Assembly (NCBI GenBank): GCA_947474675.1
Contig: CANJKA010000028.1
Location: forward strand, 1-38,187
Reading direction: 5' to 3'
Source: Flavobacteriales bacterium
GTDB lineage: Bacteria; Bacteroidota; Bacteroidia; Flavobacteriales_D; Crocinitomicaceae
Length of the DNA: 38,187 nt
Shown piece by piece: positions 27,091 to 34,979 of this stretch (the first letter of the stretch is position 1; the number at the start of each line of letters is the position of its first letter). Below the pieces are notes generated by a model, which made no database searches, had not been told where the DNA came from, and saw nothing but the letters and a program-made list of their open reading frames with translations. Both the position numbers and the translations under genes were made by a program.

Positions 27091-27768
27091 ATGAAAACTA
27101 AAATAATTCAAATCTCATCTGGTAGAGGTTCCGCAGAATACTGTTTAGCAGTTGCTTTAACCATGAAAGAAATGGTGAAAGAAGCGAAAGATCAAGGAAT
27201 CAAACATTAGGTACTTGATAAATTGAAAGGAACGGAAAGTTGCACTATTGTCTCAACGACTTTAAAGTTTGAAGGCGATAAATGTGAACAATTTTGTAAC
27301 ACTTGGATTGGAACAATTCTTTGGGTTTTTCAAAGTAAATATAGGACATCACAAAAACGGAAAAACTGGTTTATTGGTGTTGAAAGTTTCGATTTTAAAA
27401 ACGGAATTGAGTGGAGCGAAAAAAATATCAGTTACCAAACATTAAGAGGAACTGGTCCAGGTGGACAAAACGTAAACAAGGTTGAAACAGACGTTAGAGC
27501 AACGCATATACCAAGTGGTGTTCAGGTAAAAGTCACTGATTCACGATCACAATTACAAAATAAAAAATTAGCGACAGTAAGGCTGAAAGAAATCTTTATG
27601 GAATGGCAATTAAAAAGCCTAAAAGGAGATATTCAGAAACAAAGGAAACAGCAAAATGAATTGAAACGAGGAAATCCGATAAGGACCTTCGTAAAAAATA
27701 ATTCTGTCAAAGTCGAGAGTAAAAAGAAATACGATCGAAAACGAGATGTCAAAATTGAATTAGATTAA
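27091..27768 (+). pseudogene. prfH: peptide chain release factor homologue PrfH with in-frame amber codon
   Basis: Read through one stop, the frame encodes a 225-residue PrfH-like protein. The start MKTKIIQISSGRG is typical of PrfH, and the catalytic loop GPGGQNVNKVET is intact, as are the basic stretches that follow (DSRSQLQNKKLA and the KKYDRKRDVK end). Codon 40 (27208-27210) is TAG between GIKH and VLDKLKGTE, where a sense codon is expected; GAG to TAG is the simplest change. No frameshift or other stop is present. PrfH acts with an RtcB-type RNA ligase in rescue and repair of ribosomes with damaged 16S rRNA, and the genes are normally adjacent. Here no rtcB precedes it. Inactivation is the simplest reading, though an internal TTG (27223) leaves the GGQ part translatable. 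Confidence 0.85.
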
Positions 27769-27866
27769 TATTCTCTATGAACTATTCTGTTTATAATATT
27801 AATTCTTTTTATAAAGGTAGATGATAAGCATTAAAACTTTCCATAAAACAAAATTTATTTAAATAA

Positions 27867-27889
27867 TCCATGAATGATGAATTCATGGA
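27867..27889. promoter_or_regulatory. perfect palindrome, candidate operator
   Basis: TCCATGAAT and ATTCATGGA are perfect inverted arms with a five-base spacer (GATGA). The site ends 42 bases upstream of the TATTTTTG promoter box of the decarboxylase gene, a usual distance for an activator site. A second, imperfect dyad (TTTGTATCATGTATCAAA) lies just downstream, at about 27901. Confidence 0.55.
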
Positions 27890-27931
27890 CAAAAAATGAT
27901 TTGTATCATGTATCAAACGTGTTGATTCTTC

Positions 27932-27939
27932 TATTTTTG
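27932..27939 (+). promoter_or_regulatory. TAnnTTTG promoter of the decarboxylase gene
   Basis: TATTTTTG matches the -7 consensus, 60 bases before the ATG at 28000. The leader would be about 55 bases. Confidence 0.6.
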
Positions 27940-27999
27940 CAACTATAATATCTTAAATAGGATAACTATTTCTACTACTAAATACTAATAACAAAGATA

Positions 28000-29796
28000 A
28001 TGGCTACAAATATTGAGACAAACAGTTCTGATTTAGGAGAAGAATATTATAATTCATTACCAACTCTTGCTGATAGTATGGTTGCAACCTTAGATTTTTT
28101 TAATGTAAAAAGAATGTATGGAATTGGCGGTGATTTTGCTGTTAATTTAATAAAGGCATTTGAAACTAATCTTAAGCTTTTACCGTCAAGTAATGAAATG
28201 CATGCTGCTTTTTCTGCATGTGGTCAAGCTGAAGTTGAAGGTTTAGGAGTTTGTGTAACCACTTATACAGTTGGAAGTCTTCCGTGTTCAAGTGCTATCG
28301 CATTAGCTAAAAGCGAAAATCTTCCAGTTATTTTTATTTCAGGTGCACCAGGAGAAAGTGAGATTGGAAATGTAGCAATTCACCATACAGTTACCTCTTT
28401 TTCATCTTGGAAAATTGAATATGATGCTTGTTTGAATAGTTTTAAAGAATTAGGTATTCGTTCAGAAAGACTACAAGGAGAAAGAACTAAAGGTCAACCA
28501 GATGTTGCAGGAGAACAATTCTTCAATCTTGTAGCTCATGCTTTTACAAATAATGAACCTGTATTTATTGAAATTCCAAGAGATATCGTTTTTAAAAAAA
28601 CACAGGCTTTAAAATTACCTAATTCAAAATATGATTTGAATACTGATTTGACATGTTTTGCTTCAGGTGATATTGTAGTAAAAAGCATCTTGAAAAAATT
28701 AGAGGCTTCAAAAAAACCATTGATTTACTTTGGTGCAGCTTTAAAATTAAATAAAAAACTGATAAAATTAATTACCCAATTTTGCGAGAAAAATTCAATA
28801 CCTTTTGTCTCAAGTTGGTTTGGAAAAGGAATTTTAGATGATTATCATCCTTTAAGTTTAGGTTCTTATAATGGTGTTTTTAGTGATTTACATCACCGAA
28901 AATATATAGATAATGAAGCTGATTATGTCATTGAAGTGGCAACAAGTATATTTCAAATGGATGCAAATTCAGCATTTGATACAGGGACACATCGACTCAG
29001 TTCATTTCCTAATAAAACGTTATTAAAAGGAACTTCTAAACTTCAAAAGGATTTAATTGAAATTTTCGAGAAATTGTTAATTTCTGATGTTAAAAAATTT
29101 GATTTTAATTTTGAATCCCAAAAAGCACCATTATTAAATTCAACTGATAAATTTGATTTCCATAATTTAACGAGTGTTTTAAATTCAATTCAAGATGAAT
29201 CAGGTAAATCATTTATTTATCTTCCTGAGGTTGGAAATTCATATTTTGCTAGTTATAGCTTAAAAATTAAACAATCATCAGTTGGAAGAGGTTGGATAAG
29301 CAACGCTTGGTATGGAGCAATGGGAACAACTCTTCCGTATGCACGTGCATTATGTGAAGTTTTAAAAGAATCAAAATCAAATGATGCAGCTGTTGTTATT
29401 ACAGGAGATGGAGGTTTTCATTTTCAATTAAATGAATTAATTCACTTTATGAAAGATAAATTGAATATCACAATAGTATATATGAGAAATAATATTTTTC
29501 ATTTAGGTAAAAATAGTAATGCTGAAATTTATAATTGTTCATCTGAAGATTTTGACGTTCAAAAGTTAGTTTCTTGTTACGGTGGTGAAGCAAAAAAATG
29601 CAGTACCATTGGAGAATTTACTGATTATTTTTTACAATGTGTGAATGAAAATAAGGGAATTAAATTAATTGAAGTTCCTGCAATCCCTGAATCACAGTAT
29701 CAATGTAATGAAATAAAATTATTAAATACGTATATCGGTTTTAAAAATGGAATTCCAGAAGCGGAAAAAGCATGGGGAAATATAATCAATGAATAA
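28000..29796 (+). CDS. thiamine-diphosphate 2-oxo acid decarboxylase-like enzyme
   Basis: The 598-aa protein has the three domains of the pyruvate/indolepyruvate decarboxylase family. The PYR domain (about 20-200) has the catalytic Glu66 in NEMHAAF and the decarboxylase His pair in AIHHT (128-129). A central domain spans about 220-370. The PP domain shows the diphosphate motif GDGGFHFQLNEL (469-480) with RNN (496-498) about 27 residues on. The His pair argues for a decarboxylase rather than acetolactate synthase, which lacks it. Substrates may be pyruvate, phenylpyruvate or indolepyruvate; this cannot be told. The reaction would occur in the cytosol and give an aldehyde. A promoter and a palindrome lie upstream. 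Confidence 0.85.
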   Translation: MATNIETNSSDLGEEYYNSLPTLADSMVATLDFFNVKRMYGIGGDFAVNLIKAFETNLKLLPSSNEMHAAFSACGQAEVEGLGVCVTTYTVGSLPCSSAIALAKSENLPVIFISGAPGESEIGNVAIHHTVTSFSSWKIEYDACLNSFKELGIRSERLQGERTKGQPDVAGEQFFNLVAHAFTNNEPVFIEIPRDIVFKKTQALKLPNSKYDLNTDLTCFASGDIVVKSILKKLEASKKPLIYFGAALKLNKKLIKLITQFCEKNSIPFVSSWFGKGILDDYHPLSLGSYNGVFSDLHHRKYIDNEADYVIEVATSIFQMDANSAFDTGTHRLSSFPNKTLLKGTSKLQKDLIEIFEKLLISDVKKFDFNFESQKAPLLNSTDKFDFHNLTSVLNSIQDESGKSFIYLPEVGNSYFASYSLKIKQSSVGRGWISNAWYGAMGTTLPYARALCEVLKESKSNDAAVVITGDGGFHFQLNELIHFMKDKLNITIVYMRNNIFHLGKNSNAEIYNCSSEDFDVQKLVSCYGGEAKKCSTIGEFTDYFLQCVNENKGIKLIEVPAIPESQYQCNEIKLLNTYIGFKNGIPEAEKAWGNIINE

Positions 29797-29801
29797 ATTA
29801 C

Positions 29802-30497
29802 TCACAATAAATGTAATTTTTGAAATAAAACAGGTTTTTGAGTTCTACTAATTGGTAGAACTTGAGTTCCTATAGATATTGAATCATCTTCAATAACCTT
29901 AATTTTTTCAAGTCGAATTATAAACGATCGATGAATTCTAACAAAATCATCAGAAGTTAATTTAAATTCGATTGCTTTCATTGTAGATAGGATGGTGAAT
30001 TTATCTTTGTTTTCACAATGAATCGTCACATAATCAGCAAGTGCTTCAACGTATAAAATGTCTTTTTCGTTAATATGAACCAAACGACTACCTTGCTTTA
30101 AATAAAGATCGCCAGTTTTATTAATTCGATTACTAGTTCTTAAATTCTCATTTATTTCAATTGCTTTGTTAACCGATTTTAAAAATCGATTTACCTCAAT
30201 TGGCTTTGTTAAAAAATCAGTCACATTGTATTCGAAGGCTTCTGCTGCATATTCATTGTGAGAACTTATTAAAATAATTTGAGCAGAAATAATTGAGGTT
30301 TTCATCATTTCAATACCGCTCATGCCGGGCATTTCAATGTCTAAAAAAATTAGATCAATTGTATTTTTTTCAATTAAAATTAAAGCATCTTCAGCATTTG
30401 AACATTCACCGATTAAAGTTAAGGCATCTGATTTTGTTACTAATTGCTTGACAAATCTTAAGGCAATTGGATCATCATCTACTATAATACAATTCAT
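29802..30497 (-). CDS. LytTR-family response regulator
   Basis: The 231-aa protein joins a receiver domain (1-120) with acidic cluster DDD (7-9), phospho-acceptor Asp53 in IFLDIEMPGMSG and conserved Lys in FLTKPIEVNRF, to a LytTR DNA-binding domain (about 130-231). The latter shows LYLKQGSRLVHINEKDILYVEA, DYVTIHC, a LSTMKAIEFKL strand and the FVRIHRSFIIRLEKI block. It binds DNA as a transcription regulator. Its kinase is not adjacent; the usual partner would be a LytS-like membrane kinase. It is divergent from the receiver/hybrid kinase pair and its stop lies six bases from that of the decarboxylase gene, tail to tail. Confidence 0.95.
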   Translation of the reverse strand: MNCIIVDDDPIALRFVKQLVTKSDALTLIGECSNAEDALILIEKNTIDLIFLDIEMPGMSGIEMMKTSIISAQIILISSHNEYAAEAFEYNVTDFLTKPIEVNRFLKSVNKAIEINENLRTSNRINKTGDLYLKQGSRLVHINEKDILYVEALADYVTIHCENKDKFTILSTMKAIEFKLTSDDFVRIHRSFIIRLEKIKVIEDDSISIGTQVLPISRTQKPVLFQKLHLL

Positions 30498-30663
30498 GAT
30501 TTTTTATGATAAAATTAAATAAAATATTTTAAAATTAGATTGTTTTGAAAATAAAATATTAAAAACGTTTAAGTCATCGGCTAAAAACTTCCTGTTATCG
30601 AATTTTAAAAGCAGATTCAAAACAAAAATTTAAATTCAAGTTAAATAAAATAAACTAAACTAA

Positions 30664-31077
30664 ATGATATTAGACTATAAAAACATCTATTTAATTGATG
30701 ATGACGCTATTGTAAATCGATTTAATAGAAAGTTAATTGAAAACACAAAATTATTTGAAGCAATTGAATTTTCTTTGAACCCTTCTAAAAGTTTAATAGA
30801 TCTTTCAATTCGAATTGAAAAAAACGATAAATTTCCTGGATTAATTATGATCGATTTATCAATGCCTGAAATGAATGGTTTTGAATTTATTGATGAATTA
30901 GATGAACTATTTGAAGCTAAAAACTTAATAAATTTCCCAATTTTTATTATTCTTACAAGTTCAACATATAAAAGAGATGTTGAGCAATTTCTGAAAACTC
31001 CAAGTGTGAAAAGATTTCTTACTAAGCCCTTAAAAATAGAAGAATTTAATAAAATTTTGAAAGAACTTAATATTTAA
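30664..31077 (+). CDS. stand-alone receiver-domain response regulator
   Basis: The 137-aa protein is a single CheY-like receiver with no output domain. It shows the acidic pocket IDDD (11-14), phospho-acceptor Asp64 in IMIDLSMPEMNGFEF, Thr98 in IILTSST and Lys121 in RFLTKPL. Such proteins pass a phosphoryl group to an HPt domain or bind a target protein. The hybrid kinase with an HPt domain begins 40 bases after its stop on the same strand, so they are likely co-transcribed and work in one phosphorelay; this pairing is an inference from position. Confidence 0.93.
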   Translation: MILDYKNIYLIDDDAIVNRFNRKLIENTKLFEAIEFSLNPSKSLIDLSIRIEKNDKFPGLIMIDLSMPEMNGFEFIDELDELFEAKNLINFPIFIILTSSTYKRDVEQFLKTPSVKRFLTKPLKIEEFNKILKELNI

Positions 31078-31117
31078 TTTTTTTTAATTATATTTAACTA
31101 CTAAATTTCAATTATTA

Positions 31118-34100
31118 ATGGGGATTTCAAAATTCACTACTGAAGAAACATTGCGATTAAAAGCTCTTGAAAGCTACTCCATTATGGATAGCTTACCAGA
31201 AATTGATTTTGATTATTTTACTCAATTAGCAGCAATTATTTGTGAAACACCTATTTGCTTAATTAGTTTGTTAGACTCAGAAAGACAATGGTTTAAATCC
31301 AAAGTTGGTTTAAGTGTAAACGAAACCCCTCGAAATATTTCTTTTTGTCAATATACAATTTTAGGACCTGATATTTATGAAGTAGTAGATGCCTCAAATA
31401 ATGAATTATTTAAAGATAATCCACTTGTTACAAGTGATCCGTCTATTCGTTTTTATGCGGGGGCACCATTGATAGATAGAGAGGGATTTAATTTAGGGTC
31501 ATTGTGTGTAATCGATACCTCTCCAAAAACTTTAACGAATCAACAAAAAACTTCTTTAAAATTATTAGCAGATTCTATTGTATCCTTACTTGAATCGAAA
31601 AGAGAAATAAAAAAACTGAAAGAAAATGAGCACGATTTAAGTAAAAGAATTAGTTATATTTTAGATGCTACCGGAGACGGTGTTTGGGACTGGAGTCCTA
31701 TAACGGGTAAAACAATCTATTCTAAAAGATGGGCAGAAATGCTTGGGTTTAATATAGAAGATTTATCTGACTCTGACAAAGAGTGGAGTTCAAGAGTTCA
31801 TCCTTCAGATTTAGAGTTTGTAAATAATGAAATTGGAAAAAATATTTCTGGTGAATCTGACTTTTTCACATTAGAATATCGTTTTAAGAATAAAAATGGC
31901 CAATATTTAACCATGTTAAACAGAGGACGAGTCGTTGAGCGTGAACTAGATGGCAAAGCGACAAGAGTTATTGGCTCACATACAGATTTATCTGAGAAAA
32001 GGAATAAAGATTTAGCCAATCAAATAGTCATTAATAATCTCCAGAATTTTTTCGATCTAAGCGTTGACTTTTTATGTATAGCAAATTTAGATGGGACTTT
32101 TAAAGAGGTAAATGATACTTTTATGAGAGAGTTGGGCTATAAGAAAGAAGAATTCATAGGTGCACCTTTTAAAAAATTCATTCATGAAGATGATTTAATT
32201 AATACCTCTCTAGAGGTCGATAAATTATCTAAAGGTACCCTAACGATAGATTTTGAAAATAGGTATAAACGAAAAGATGGAACTTATTTGTGGTTGAGCT
32301 GGAGGGTAACTCCAGACATAAGTACAGGTAATTTGTTTTGTTCAGCACGAAATATTTCCACTCAAAAATTAAATTTAAAACAAATTGAAGATTTAAAATT
32401 AGCACTTGATGAATCTTCAATTGTTGCAATGACAGATCATGGTGGAATAATTACGTTTGCCAATGATAAGTTTTGTGAAATATCAAAATTCTCTAGAGAA
32501 GAATTAATAGATCAAAATCATCAAATTGTTAATTCTGGTTATCACTCAAAAGCTTATATAAAAAGAATATGGGTTACAATTGCTCATGGGAAAACGTGGA
32601 AAGGAGATATAAAAAATAAAGCAAAAGATGGTTCTTATTATTGGGTAAATACAACAATCCTCCCTTTTATAGATGATCAAGGTATGCCTTATCAATATAT
32701 ATCTGTAAGTAATGATATTACAAATCAAAAAAATGCTGAAAATGATTTAATTCACGCCAAAGAAGTTGCAGAATTATCTGTTAGATCTAAAGAACAGTTT
32801 TTAGCAAACATGAGTCATGAAATTAGAACACCAATGAACGGAATAATTGGGTTTTCTAAAATATTAGAAGAGGAAATTACAGATCCACTTCATAAGGAAT
32901 ATTTAAATTCAATAAAAAGTTCGGGAGAAAATTTAATGGTACTTATAAATGATATTTTAGATTTTTCTAAGATTGAATCCAATAAAATGGAAATTGAAAA
33001 AACTGTTTTTTCATTTTATAAAACAGTAGAAACTGTAATAAGTTTATTAGCACCCAAATGCAAAGAAAAAGGAATTAAATTAATTTCTGAAAATATTCAT
33101 ACTTTCCCTGAAAATTTAATTGGAGATCCGACAAGACTAGGACAAATATTAATTAATCTTATTGGTAATGCTGCTAAATTTACTGAAAAAGGTTCAGTAG
33201 AATTAAGGATTGAAAAAATTAATGAAACTCCTAAAGATATAAAACTTAAATTTACTATAATAGATACTGGAATTGGAATACCTAGTAATAAATTAGAAAC
33301 AATTTTTGAAAGTTTCACTCAAGCTTCTAATGAAACTACCCGTAAATTCGGAGGCACTGGATTAGGATTAACGATAACAAAAAGAATAATTGAACTACAA
33401 GGAGGTGAGCTGTGTGTTAAAAGTGAAGATGGAGAAGGAAGTGAGTTCTCTTTTATTATTTCTTATTTAAAATCAATCGTTCAACCAAAAATATCGACAA
33501 TGTCAATTGAAAATAAAAAAACAGATACATCTTTTTTAGAGGGAAAAAAGATTTTAATGGTTGAAGACAATCCGTTGAATCAACAACTTGGATTTCACAT
33601 ATTTAAAAGATGGGGATATGAAGTTGACATTGCCGACAATGGTCAAATAGCAATTGATAAATTGAAAAACGGGGTCTATGATTTAATTTTGATGGATATT
33701 CAGATGCCGGTTATGGACGGGAATGATGCAACAAAATATATTCGTGAAAATTTAGGTGAAAAATCAGCTATACCAATTATAGCACTTACTGCCCACGCAA
33801 CTTTAGGTGAAGAACAGAGATGTTTAGATAATGGGATGGATGATTATTTGTCAAAACCTTTTGATAGTCAAAAGCTACTTGAAAAAATTCATACTAATTT
33901 GTTTAAGAATGAAAAAAAACCTATTCTTATAATAGAAGAACCTCAATATTTGAATACAAATCCAGATATTTTTGATTTTACTTATTTATATGAAGTTGCT
34001 GATAATGATGAAGAATTTGTTCAAGAAATGATTCAATTATTCCTGACCAATGTCCCTATTTCAATTGAACAAATTATCCTAAGTATAGATAATGATGAAA

Positions 34101-34303
34101 AAGCTAATTTAAAAAATGAACTTCATAAATTGAAATCATCCCTTGGATTATTAGGATTAGATGAAGGTTTTACAATTGCTAAAATGTTAGAAGATGAGTT
34201 AATTAGTGGGAAATCTATAGAGGATATTCATATTAAAGTTTATTCCCTAATTCATATTTGTCAAATTGCAATTAACCAATTAGCTAAAATGAAGGTACAT
34301 TAA
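31118..34303 (+). CDS. hybrid sensor histidine kinase: GAF, three PAS, HisKA, HATPase, receiver, HPt
   Basis: The 1061-aa soluble kinase has no membrane span. An N-terminal GAF domain (about 20-160: ICLISLLDSERQWFKSKVGL) is followed by three PAS domains (about 175-295, 305-415 and 425-540). The HisKA has His567 in FLANMSHEIRTPMNG. The ATPase has N-box Asn684 in LIGNAAKF, D716 in IIDTGIG and G-box KFGGTGLGL. The receiver has phospho-acceptor Asp860 in LILMDIQMPVMDG and Lys913 in LSKPF. The C-terminal HPt has His1003 in LHKLKSSLG. It thus holds all steps of a His-Asp-His relay in one cytoplasmic chain, with the final Asp probably on the upstream receiver protein. The signals for the GAF and PAS domains are unknown; no haem or flavin residue can be called. 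Confidence 0.95.
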   Translation: MGISKFTTEETLRLKALESYSIMDSLPEIDFDYFTQLAAIICETPICLISLLDSERQWFKSKVGLSVNETPRNISFCQYTILGPDIYEVVDASNNELFKDNPLVTSDPSIRFYAGAPLIDREGFNLGSLCVIDTSPKTLTNQQKTSLKLLADSIVSLLESKREIKKLKENEHDLSKRISYILDATGDGVWDWSPITGKTIYSKRWAEMLGFNIEDLSDSDKEWSSRVHPSDLEFVNNEIGKNISGESDFFTLEYRFKNKNGQYLTMLNRGRVVERELDGKATRVIGSHTDLSEKRNKDLANQIVINNLQNFFDLSVDFLCIANLDGTFKEVNDTFMRELGYKKEEFIGAPFKKFIHEDDLINTSLEVDKLSKGTLTIDFENRYKRKDGTYLWLSWRVTPDISTGNLFCSARNISTQKLNLKQIEDLKLALDESSIVAMTDHGGIITFANDKFCEISKFSREELIDQNHQIVNSGYHSKAYIKRIWVTIAHGKTWKGDIKNKAKDGSYYWVNTTILPFIDDQGMPYQYISVSNDITNQKNAENDLIHAKEVAELSVRSKEQFLANMSHEIRTPMNGIIGFSKILEEEITDPLHKEYLNSIKSSGENLMVLINDILDFSKIESNKMEIEKTVFSFYKTVETVISLLAPKCKEKGIKLISENIHTFPENLIGDPTRLGQILINLIGNAAKFTEKGSVELRIEKINETPKDIKLKFTIIDTGIGIPSNKLETIFESFTQASNETTRKFGGTGLGLTITKRIIELQGGELCVKSEDGEGSEFSFIISYLKSIVQPKISTMSIENKKTDTSFLEGKKILMVEDNPLNQQLGFHIFKRWGYEVDIADNGQIAIDKLKNGVYDLILMDIQMPVMDGNDATKYIRENLGEKSAIPIIALTAHATLGEEQRCLDNGMDDYLSKPFDSQKLLEKIHTNLFKNEKKPILIIEEPQYLNTNPDIFDFTYLYEVADNDEEFVQEMIQLFLTNVPISIEQIILSIDNDEKANLKNELHKLKSSLGLLGLDEGFTIAKMLEDELISGKSIEDIHIKVYSLIHICQIAINQLAKMKVH

Positions 34304-34767
34304 TCTTTTACGATAGACTCAATAATATTTTCTGAATCTTCTTTTGCTTTCTTTCTTTGAAACATTCTTTAATGAATCAATAATTTCAATAATAGATTTA
34401 ACCATCATTAATAATCCAATAGTAAGTATAAGTTTTTTTTTCTTAAAATAGTAATGCTTTGAATTCAGCAATAAAAACTATTGGCTATAATAAAAATTGC
34501 AGTAAATAATTTACACCAAATATTCTTAGTTAATTTCAATATTATCTTTTTAATTTTTACACCAATTGAACATATATTAAAGGCCAATATATTTATTCAT
34601 TTGGTATTACTTTTAAACTTAAGTGAAGATAGAAATTTGCTCTTAAAAACCATTAAATCTCTAAGTAAAATGTTTAATCAATAATGTATACAGTTAAAAT
34701 GTTTTTTGAAAATACTGGCAAAATAATTGCTTATATTTATTTTAATAGAAACAAAAAACTAGAAATC
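34304..34767. other. low-coding spacer with weak frames
   Basis: About 460 bases after the kinase. A plus-strand frame from a TTG (34481-34684, 67 codons) encodes a hydrophobic peptide with two possible spans (IFLVNFNIIFLIF and ANIFIHLVLLLNL) and no ATG. A minus-strand frame of about 29 codons ends at 34319. Neither has a promoter or a recognised family. They may be remnants of a small membrane protein gene. Confidence 0.35.
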
Positions 34768-34911
34768 ATGAAAACGAAATTAGACACTCCAAAAAACCTT
34801 CAAGGATCAGTTTCTTCTAAAGGAAACAAAAATGCAGGATTTGATTTTGCATTGTTAATGTTAGGTGTGAAATTCATTCCTATGTCTTTAGAAAAAACAA
34901 TTTCAAAGTAA
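34768..34911 (+). CDS. 47-aa hypothetical protein
   Basis: The product begins MKTKLDTPKNLQGSVSSKGN and ends with a hydrophobic FALLMLGVKFIPMSLEKTISK half. The first ATG of the same open frame (34684) is 28 codons upstream and its extra peptide looks unlike coding sequence, so the internal ATG is preferred. No family is recognised. Small size and lack of a promoter consensus make this uncertain. The gene is convergent with the receptor gene downstream. Confidence 0.35.
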   Translation: MKTKLDTPKNLQGSVSSKGNKNAGFDFALLMLGVKFIPMSLEKTISK

Positions 34912-34945
34912 AAATATGATTAGTCGTGAAATTTTAATTTGTTGA

Positions 34946-34979
34946 GGAGGAGGTTTCCTTATTAGAAATCACCTCCTCC
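34946..34979 (-). terminator. GC-rich hairpin overlapping the receptor stop
   Basis: GGAGGAGGT and ACCTCCTCC pair perfectly (34946-34954 with 34971-34979) around a 16-base loop containing the receptor stop codon. One arm therefore encodes the Gly-rich C-terminal residues of the receptor. The following T-tract on the minus strand is weak. Confidence 0.55.

Noticed and set aside
34481..34684. 67-codon hydrophobic plus-strand frame
   Set aside because: It has no ATG start, no promoter and A/T-rich composition that gives hydrophobic codons by chance.
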